From Sphingomonas kyeonggiensis (GTDB taxonomy: Bacteria > Pseudomonadota > Alphaproteobacteria > Sphingomonadales > Sphingomonadaceae): a stretch of DNA of 64,000 bases. Below are positions 63,001 to 64,000 of the stretch, piece by piece (positions within the stretch are counted from its first letter, which is position 1; each line of letters begins with the position of its first letter). Below the pieces are notes generated by a model that saw only the letters and a program-made list of their open reading frames with translations, had not been told where the DNA came from and searched no databases. The stretch lies in the NCBI RefSeq assembly GCF_014196745.1, contig NZ_JACIEH010000001.1, positions 1,550,001-1,614,000 of the forward strand, read 5' to 3'. Both the position numbers and the translations under genes were made by a program.

Positions 63001-64000
63001 AGGCCGATGAGGTCGCCCACCACCAGGCGGTAGGACAGCCCCGTCGGCCCGTCGACGGCGTGTAGGGCGCGGTGTTGGCCATCCAGGTCGCGCTCGAGGG
63101 ACTCGATCCGCGACGCCGTCTGCTGACGCTGCTGACGCCAGCCCGTGGCCCCGGCCGGACGCAGGAACAGCTCCTCGAGCTGCTCCCGGATCGACTGGAT
63201 CACGCTCCGGCGGTCCTTGTTGACGTCGTTGACCATCACGACGCGACCGCCGAGGCCGGCGGCCTCGAGGCGCTTGTGCACCACCTCGAGCGCCGCCTGC
63301 TTCTGGCAGACGACGAGCAGGCTGCGGCCCGTTCCGATGGCGTCCGCCACCATGTTGACGATGGTCTGACTCTTGCCGGTTCCGGGCGGACCCTCGACCA
63401 GCAGCCCGCGCCCCGCGCGCGCCTCGAGCACCGCCGCCTCCTGCGACGGGTCGCTGTCGGCGGTGAAGTAGCGCTCGATCTCGGGCGCGTGGACCGGCTC
63501 CGCGCGCTCGACGTCCTCGCCGACGCGGAACGCGGTCTCAAGGCTGGACCCGGCGGGCGGCGCCGACTTCAGCTGACGGAGGTCCTCCATCACCGCCTGG
63601 CCGAGGAACGCGAGGTGGAAGAGCGCGGCGGAGCAGAAGACCCGGTCCTCGCCAGGCGTGACGCCCAGGTCCTTCGAGGGAAGCGGGACCAGCTCGCGGC
63701 CCTCGACCGCCGCCAGGTCGCGGAAGGCGTCGACCACCTCGGCCGGCGTCACGCTTGCCCGCCCCAGCATGTCGTTCGCCGCCTGCTGCCAGCGCGCCGC
63801 CGCGTCGATCCCGAGCAGGCTCTCGAACGCCGGGTTGAGGCGGACCTCCTCGCGGCCGCGGTCGAACGCCAACGTCACCCGCCCGCGCGAGCCGACCTCG
63901 GGGTGCAGCTTCACGGGCCACAGCAGGACTGGCGCGATGCGCGGGCGCACGCCGGGCTTCGCCTCCTGCATCACGAGGAACGGGAAGCCGAGGTAGAGCC
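60054..64000 (-). CDS. DUF4011-type superfamily 1 helicase with C-terminal Vsr-like nuclease (5' end beyond window)
   Basis: At least 1315 codons are visible; the frame continues past the right edge (LYLGFPFLV precedes the first in-window Met at 63974), so the start is outside. Order: end of a DUF4011-like domain, P-loop VEGPPGTGKSQTIVNMV, a long helical insert, DEAS box (VIFDEASQMPIEY), GDEKQMPPS, VVTFNRKQADLIEDVL, ENVQGDERDIIVFSS and VAVTRAKRKVVLV. The last 100 residues (FGLDFAIEDP, GIGIECDAP.., SVLRRSIPVIHRVSSHRWF) form the Vsr/MTES_1575-like restriction fold with an Asp and ECD. Such helicase-Vsr fusions are known phage-defence genes (hhe type). Confidence 0.9.
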   Translation of the reverse strand, partial: LYLGFPFLVMQEAKPGVRPRIAPVLLWPVKLHPEVGSRGRVTLAFDRGREEVRLNPAFESLLGIDAAARWQQAANDMLGRASVTPAEVVDAFRDLAAVEGRELVPLPSKDLGVTPGEDRVFCSAALFHLAFLGQAVMEDLRQLKSAPPAGSSLETAFRVGEDVERAEPVHAPEIERYFTADSDPSQEAAVLEARAGRGLLVEGPPGTGKSQTIVNMVADAIGTGRSLLVVCQKQAALEVVHKRLEAAGLGGRVVMVNDVNKDRRSVIQSIREQLEELFLRPAGATGWRQQRQQTASRIESLERDLDGQHRALHAVDGPTGLSYRLVVGDLIGLSREGATPPVPSLRHLLGALDPGALAVLQETCAPVARLWLPARFEGSALVDTRRFGVDEGTVEAFSADVAAFAGLERERMGVVERTPDAIRIDDPEPYRAWTTANGRALRDIGDEDRTRLARWLDMLAGTADRGPGGTPLQREFADVERGLLGLPADDAPDDVVEVARAMDDADLEAWTAVSDRLLKRPSFLQKLSPGRWIALWRRRSLMHGHGLRDARALGAGLHREGGLRPLRDRLVAAAVDAGEPAGALPPMRVPSLLEEARSHLGRLADAEALVVRLEGYPDPPVAFAMARAASRQAVEDMVEGIDQGLARHGARTTCLAALSRLSPWMEDDWTTARREAIAGDLSNASAVDPVAAETPRVAAYQRFRARVPQLGEAAIAAFAELARIRDRLEALDEPGLEATVRRVLATEARLAWKSRIEGEHPALMLEAGELEAKAASLAEADREMRSLNRRLLVDGLDASRLRPMREWEDITRLTGIRAKRLREFVDIGADLGLMRLRPVWLVNPDVASRLLPLRKSLFDTVIFDEASQMPIEYALPTLYRSRTMVVSGDEKQMPPSAFFSGKVESDETDVFEGSDADAGLDEVEREEAVQTWNRREIKDCPDLLQLAKTVLPSTTLQIHYRSAYRELIQFSNASFYVNRLSVPARHPADEIRRQRPIELVRVDGTYEDQTNPAEAERVADVVRDIWAAGGAVPPTVGVVTFNRKQADLIEDVLEDRAEADPAFRAALTRERDRVEGGEDMGFFVKNVENVQGDERDIIVFSSTFGRNAQGTFRRSFGVLGQTGGERRLNVAVTRAKRKVVLVTSMPIPLISDMLTTRRQAASPRDFLQAYFEYARALSEGDLDAASALLGRLTPEQRRPAGGARDVEDGLEQAVAAELRSLGWEPSPVRDDGAFGLDFAIEDPRTGLYGIGIECDAPRHRLLEGARAREMWRPSVLRRSIPVIHRVSSHRWFHEPERERERLRRAVVSAMGVRA

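Noticed and set aside
1..64000. CRISPR arrays, tRNA and rRNA genes
   Set aside because: No regularly spaced repeats, cloverleaf or rRNA-like stretches were recognised by eye.

Overview
The window reads as a GC-rich alphaproteobacterial chromosome, most likely of the Sphingomonadales. This is inferred from the STN-type TonB receptor with its FecI/FecR pair, the FixL/FixJ-like two-component genes and the protein style; no rRNA or other marker gene is present. No tRNA, rRNA or CRISPR array was seen.

Layout. (1) 1-4.8 kb: a TonB-dependent receptor (cut by the left edge), FecR anti-sigma and ECF sigma factor on the minus strand, with two near-identical candidate promoters ahead of sigma and receptor. 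(2) 5.5-10.9 kb: a receiver-only response regulator, a LysR regulator broken by an amber codon, and a divergent plus-strand catabolic cluster (royal-jelly-type protein, frameshifted quinone oxidoreductase, AhpD-like protein, thiolase). (3) 11-39 kb: four histidine kinases, one FixJ-type regulator, NAD formate dehydrogenase, several alpha/beta hydrolases, AhpD-like, patatin, DUF302, DUF336 and MEDS-domain proteins, a TolC/HlyD/ABC-2 efflux operon and a TehA-like carrier. Most transcription units here carry copies of one inverted-repeat site (TACC-N2-GGTA core, extended CCATACC), often as two sites 89-102 bp apart. I read this as one two-component regulon. Its SDR and a LolA-like gene are broken. 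(4) 39-46.7 kb: mobile and accessory DNA: a DDE transposase, a Ner-like regulator, an AT-rich stretch with a DnaA box, a strongly structured 144-nt element before a small gene, and a large serine recombinase overlapping two ParB-like genes. (5) 46.9-64 kb: a defence island: a complete Qat system (qatABCD), a HEPN/zinc-ribbon protein convergent with a SIR2 protein, two proteins with a possible Cys-His-Asp triad, and a very GC-rich three-gene operon headed by a DUF4011-type helicase with a Vsr-like nuclease end (cut by the right edge).

How it fits together: the left 39 kb looks like sensing, uptake, detoxification and catabolism of an unknown compound under shared two-component control, partly decayed. 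The right 25 kb looks like an acquired element carrying phage defence. The best candidates for undescribed biology are the paired-site regulon, the structured element at 41.5 kb and the helicase operon.
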